Source of the DNA: a virus
Direction: 5' to 3' (one strand)
DNA length: 55,168 nucleotides
IMG/VR virus record: IMGVR_UViG_3300020171_000035
Location: 1-55,168 of that record
A program made the translations under genes and the position numbers. The notes beneath the pieces are model-generated. The model was given only the letters and a program-made list of their open reading frames with translations. It made no database searches and was not told the origin of the DNA. Below are positions 52,601-55,168 of this stretch, in pieces (position 1 is the stretch's first letter; each line of letters starts with the position of its first letter).

Positions 52601-52816
52601 ATGAAGGATCTTTGTTATAAGTGTATCGAGGAACGTAATGGTGCTATCTATTTTGGATGGGATAGTGAACACTGTCATCATGAACCGAGGGAGAAGCCGG
52701 AGTCAAAATGTACTATTTGCGAAAAGGGTTCCTTTACAACCTATGTGAGTAGTGAGGGTAGATACACGTTGATTATCGTAAAGTTCTGCCCCGAGTGTGG
52801 AAAATCTTTAATTTAA
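52601..52816 (+). CDS. Small zinc-ribbon protein
   Basis: ATG 52601 has GGAGGG 8 bases upstream; ATG 52595 is too close. The 71 residues have CYKC, HCHH, CTIC and CPEC: a CTICEKGSFTTYV ribbon closed by FCPECGKSL. Two zinc sites are likely. The function is unknown. Confidence 0.58.
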   Translation: MKDLCYKCIEERNGAIYFGWDSEHCHHEPREKPESKCTICEKGSFTTYVSSEGRYTLIIVKFCPECGKSLI

Positions 52817-52826
52817 GGAGGAAAAT

Positions 52827-53009
52827 ATGGAAGATCTAGATCTGGTGGGGGAAGTAAACGAAAAATTTCTATGGGCCATTCTGGAGGTATTAGACCCGAC
52901 AGGGTTGCATACCCTTACATCTGCATACCTTAATTTTGCCCATGCCGTGGAAGTTATGCAGGGGGTAGAACTGAGGGGTTGGGACGAACTGGATGGGGAG
53001 GACCCATGA
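52827..53009 (+). CDS. Small acidic protein
   Basis: AAGGAGGAAAAT precedes ATG 52827. The 60 residues form helices (EKFLWAILEVLDPTGLHTLT; SAYLNFAHAVEVMQGVEL) and end acidic. It overlaps the next gene (ATGA). The family is unknown. Confidence 0.52.
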   Translation: MEDLDLVGEVNEKFLWAILEVLDPTGLHTLTSAYLNFAHAVEVMQGVELRGWDELDGEDP

Positions 53010-53236
53010 AATGCCCAGATGATTGCCATTCTAAATTCAAGGTATGGGAATGCAAGATTGTGGTGGCGGATGATGTAAGGATACCCGATGGGTTCGACTT
53101 CCCTCCACGACGTGCAGCGCTTGAGGCGATAGAGGCTGGTGGTATTGAGGTGTTGTCTTGCTTTTCGGGTTGGGGTGGAACGTTAACTGCAACGCAAATG
53201 GAAATCGTTGAGGAAAATTGTAAGCAAGGAGGGTGA
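53006..53236 (+). CDS. Small hypothetical protein
   Basis: ATG 53006 overlaps the previous stop; GGGGAGG is upstream. The 76 residues have CPDDCHSKF and WECKIVVADDVRIPDGFDFP, then PRRAALEAIEAGGIEVLSCF with SGWGG. The form (strand, P-x-G-x-D-x-P-x-R-x-A-A, helix, strand) is a small alpha/beta fold. The function is unknown. Confidence 0.55.
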   Translation: MKCPDDCHSKFKVWECKIVVADDVRIPDGFDFPPRRAALEAIEAGGIEVLSCFSGWGGTLTATQMEIVEENCKQGG

Positions 53237-53238
53237 CC

Positions 53239-53481
53239 TTGATTAAGAACATAATATACTGGCTCATCGATCGCCTTCCTAAGCGCAAACTTGGAATACA
53301 TAATAGGGAATTGGAGTTTTGTGGGGTAAAGTGCAAGGTGCAGACATTCGATCGAAGGGATCTGTATCAGGTAGTGATGCACGCGAGTGATGGGGCGGTG
53401 ATCATTATTGATAATGATACGTCTATCTTGGTAAGAAAGGGGTTTAGGGATGAAGGCGGAACTAGAGATTGCCCTGTTTAA
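53239..53481 (+). CDS. Small hypothetical protein
   Basis: TTG 53239 has AAGGAGG 7 bases upstream; GTG 53233 overlaps the previous stop but is too close to that site. The roughly 80 residues start with a hydrophobic helix (LIKNIIYWLIDRL) and continue as strands (ELEFCGVKCKVQTF; GAVIIIDNDTSILV). The frame overlaps the next gene by 32 bases. The function is unknown. Confidence 0.45.
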   Translation: MIKNIIYWLIDRLPKRKLGIHNRELEFCGVKCKVQTFDRRDLYQVVMHASDGAVIIIDNDTSILVRKGFRDEGGTRDCPV

Positions 53482-53863
53482 AAAGTATCCGGAGATCTTT
53501 GCGGGAAAAGATAAATCAATTATGGAAAGCCTGATTCCATTCGGGCTTGAATGTGGTAGCGGTTGGTACAGGATTATTGATACTCTCTGTAGGCTAATTC
53601 AGCACTACGTTCAAGACCATCCGGATAATTCGGTCGAGGCCGTCCAGGTGAAAGAAAAATTTGGATCGCTCAGGTTTTATATCAACGGCGGGGATGACTA
53701 CGTTGATGGACTGATAACGTTCGCCGAGGCGATGAGTTACATGACCTGCGAACAGTGTGGGTCCACGGATGGCGTTACGCAGACCAAGGGATGGGTTTAT
53801 ACGCTTTGTAGGCAGTGCTTGTTTGATAGAGACATGGCGCAGTATGGCGGGGAGGACGATTAA
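53450..53863 (+). CDS. Conserved phage protein with C-terminal zinc ribbon
   Basis: The 137 residues include KKYPEIFAGKD, FGLECGSGWYRIIDTLCRLI, VKEKFGSLRFYINGGDD and, at the end, CEQCGSTDGVTQTKGWVYTL with CRQC. This order (E-C-G-x-G-W, V-K-E-K-F-G-x-L-R-F-Y, C-x-x-C-G, G-W, C-x-x-C) is a recurrent phage and bacterial family. One zinc ion is likely. The function is unknown. Confidence 0.68.
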   Translation: MKAELEIALFKKYPEIFAGKDKSIMESLIPFGLECGSGWYRIIDTLCRLIQHYVQDHPDNSVEAVQVKEKFGSLRFYINGGDDYVDGLITFAEAMSYMTCEQCGSTDGVTQTKGWVYTLCRQCLFDRDMAQYGGEDD

Positions 53864-53864
53864 T

Positions 53865-54554
53865 ATGGGTAAATTCCGTTTAAAATCTGAAATAATTACA
53901 GCTACCCGTTGGTTTAAGAACGGAGATCACCCACTCGATAAGCCCGAAGGTCACAGGGTTGGCGAGGAAGGCGCATTCGTGGGATACTCCAAGGGTAAGG
54001 ATAGCTTTCTCGCCAAGAAGTGCGACAAGTGTGGCGCTGTCATGCGAGTGCATGGGGAGATTAATAGGCTCGGGGAGGTTGGATACTCCGGGATATGGTA
54101 TGTGTGTCCTGGAAGTTGGGTCCTTACACCTCCGGATGGCACGATAGAAATCCTTTCCGATGCGGAATTTCGGGTATACGAAGAGGTGGACGATCGCGGG
54201 GCTCCGCTAATGACAGAACAGGAAATACGTAAGTTTACCTCCGAGGTGGAAGCGCCTAAGAATCCATACACGGATGGACCGAAGCCAGAACAGCAATGCC
54301 CAACGTGTAGGTTTGACATCGAAGAGCTCGACGTATGCATGAAGGATCGGCGCAGGATCCAACGTAACGAGGCTGGGAAACTATTTAAGGCTGTCAACTG
54401 TCCATTCTGGGAGTTTGGAAAGGAGTTACCCATAGTAGAGGTTTCACCCGAGCCCAAAGAACCTAGGCGCTCACATGGTGCAGCGAAAAGACAGCGTGGT
54501 CGCCCGAGAAAGTTTATCTCTCCAGATGAAATATATCCGAGGCCAACGACATGA
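53865..54554 (+). CDS. Two-zinc protein with C-terminal AT-hook
   Basis: ATG 53865 has GGGGAGG 9 bases upstream. The 229 residues have an N-terminal ITATRWFKNGDHPLDKPEGH region, a CDKC site, a second site CPTCRFDIEELDVCMKDRRR and C-P-F-W. Near the end, AAKRQRGRPRKFISPDE contains the AT-hook core R-G-R-P, which binds the minor groove of AT-rich DNA. It is therefore probably a DNA-associated phage protein. The two halves may come from separate families. Confidence 0.62.
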   Translation: MGKFRLKSEIITATRWFKNGDHPLDKPEGHRVGEEGAFVGYSKGKDSFLAKKCDKCGAVMRVHGEINRLGEVGYSGIWYVCPGSWVLTPPDGTIEILSDAEFRVYEEVDDRGAPLMTEQEIRKFTSEVEAPKNPYTDGPKPEQQCPTCRFDIEELDVCMKDRRRIQRNEAGKLFKAVNCPFWEFGKELPIVEVSPEPKEPRRSHGAAKRQRGRPRKFISPDEIYPRPTT

Positions 54555-54894
54555 AGGCTAAACGTAAGACAATCCGTATCTGTTCCCGCGAATGGACGCT
54601 TCGGGCTGACAAGAAAGACGGTGGTAGTGCTAGCCTTATTACATACGGAAGTCTGGCGCTGGAGAAATAGTTATTGAAACCAAGGGGCAATGTCGTAGAC
54701 GTGTTCTTGAGATGTTAACCCACGAGGTGGTGGAGGGTATATTAACTCATAATAACCATCGATGGAAAGAGAGTAAAGATAACGAAAAAGTACTTTTCTG
54801 TTTTGATCATAACTATCTTGATGGTTTTGCCGAAAAACTTGTAGATGCTTTTGTGTCATGTGGATTGATCGACCCTAAGAAGAAGGTGGTTTAG
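54551..54894 (+). pseudogene. HExxE metalloprotein-like gene split by a frameshift
   Basis: ATG 54551 (overlap ATGA) reads to TAG 54668-54670: MKAKRKTIRICSREWTLRAD, KKDGGSASL, then LALEK. From about 54634 a second frame, one base back, is open and reads SGAGEIVIETKG, RRRVLEMLTHEVVEGIL, then FCFDHNYLDGFAEKL to TAG at 54894. In the recurrent phage family I know, W-x-x-R, G-G, G-x-I-x-I and L-x-H-E-x-x-E, F-x-x-x-H form one protein. The likely junction is between 54634 and 54665. I see no classic slippery site, so a true indel or sequencing error is more likely than programmed frameshifting. The second part alone could start at ATG 54712. Confidence 0.6.
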
Positions 54895-54903
54895 GAAATA
54901 ATA

Positions 54904-55161
54904 ATGGATGAAAATAAGTTTTTAGAGATGACAAATTGTAATGACTGTCCCTGCCTAAATAATGATTACGAACAGGGTTCAAGTTGTAACTTAGCGTATG
55001 GGGCAGATTTGTATTGGACAAAATTCGACTTAATTAGCGCTTCCCCTGATTGTGGTCTTGAAATTGTGAAACATTCGAGGGGAGAATATAGACCCATAAA
55101 GGTTATGGCTCGAAAGAAACGTACCGATGGGAAGTGTTTGCGTTTTGGGTACCAAAAATGA
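54904..55161 (+). CDS. Small cysteine-rich protein
   Basis: AGGAAATAAT precedes ATG 54904. The 85 residues contain CNDCPCLNNDYEQGSSCNLA, then SPDCGL and a basic tail (KVMARKKRTDGKCLRF). The pattern C-x-x-C-P-C, G-x-x-C-N-L, S-x-x-C-x-L recurs in small phage proteins and suggests a metal site. It ends 4 bases before the window edge. Confidence 0.58.
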   Translation: MDENKFLEMTNCNDCPCLNNDYEQGSSCNLAYGADLYWTKFDLISASPDCGLEIVKHSRGEYRPIKVMARKKRTDGKCLRFGYQK

Positions 55162-55168
55162 AACAATC

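Noticed and set aside
47000-55168. CRISPR array or defence system
   Set aside because: No regularly spaced direct repeats and no nuclease-toxin pair were seen; the small genes match ordinary phage accessory families.

Overview
The window is a contiguous piece of a tailed double-stranded DNA phage genome. It carries virion genes, a holin and endolysin, phage-type recombination and replication genes, a tyrosine integrase, several free-standing homing endonucleases, and dozens of very small, tightly overlapping genes. Many consensus sigma-70 promoters (TTGACA, 16-17 bp, TATAAT-like) indicate that host RNA polymerase does most of the transcription. A GH24 lysozyme with a holin of the gene-transfer-agent type favours a Gram-negative host. 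I cannot name the host or a close relative. Terminase, portal, major capsid and DNA polymerase are not in the window, so the genome continues beyond it. The adaptor gene, three large helical or giant virion proteins and the absence of a sheath or clear tape measure suggest a short-tailed virion; this is inference.

Layout. (1) 1-1.5 kb: a truncated glycosyltransferase, a hexapeptide acyltransferase, an HNH nuclease and a 32-residue zinc ribbon. (2) 1.5-5.2 kb: lectin-like and fibre-like proteins. (3) 5.2-7.3 kb: a signal-peptide-bearing beta-helix protein, a type I signal peptidase and a small membrane protein, translationally coupled. (4) 7.3-27.3 kb: rightward virion genes (HxH-repeat fibre, adaptor, several beta proteins, two helical proteins, a 2295-residue polyvalent protein). 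(5) 27.3-32.2 kb, leftward: metallophosphoesterase, zinc proteins, lysozyme, holin, HNH nuclease and a secreted trypsin-like protease, served by two promoters. (6) 32.3-41.3 kb, rightward: Cas4/AddB-like nuclease, Sak4-type ATPase, sigma-region-4-like protein, SSB-like protein, ERCC4 nuclease, LAGLIDADG nuclease, RNA ligase, M14 peptidase, CHC2 zinc finger and an MCM-like AAA+ ATPase, ending at a terminator and a possible origin. (7) 41.8-47.1 kb: HNH gene, nucleotide-metabolism-like genes, a secreted transglycosylase, two small genes with structured leaders, the integrase and a NUMOD3-HNH nuclease. (8) 47.1-51.6 kb, leftward: about 17 small genes, one interrupted by an amber codon. (9) 51.6-52.3 kb: an operator-rich control region with a promoter and an attenuator-like leader. 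(10) 52.3-55.2 kb, rightward: small genes, one of which is split by a frameshift.

How it may work together. The rightward block at 32-41 kb looks like a recombination and replication operon. The leftward block at 27-32 kb looks like lysis plus envelope attack. The recurring theme is the cell envelope: a beta-helix protein with a Sec signal, a phage signal peptidase, a secreted protease, a secreted transglycosylase, an M14 peptidase, an endolysin and a holin. The least expected single element is the signal peptidase coupled to the exported beta-helix protein. The 51.6-52.3 kb region resembles a lysogeny or early-control switch by its symmetrical operators, but I recognised no repressor gene.
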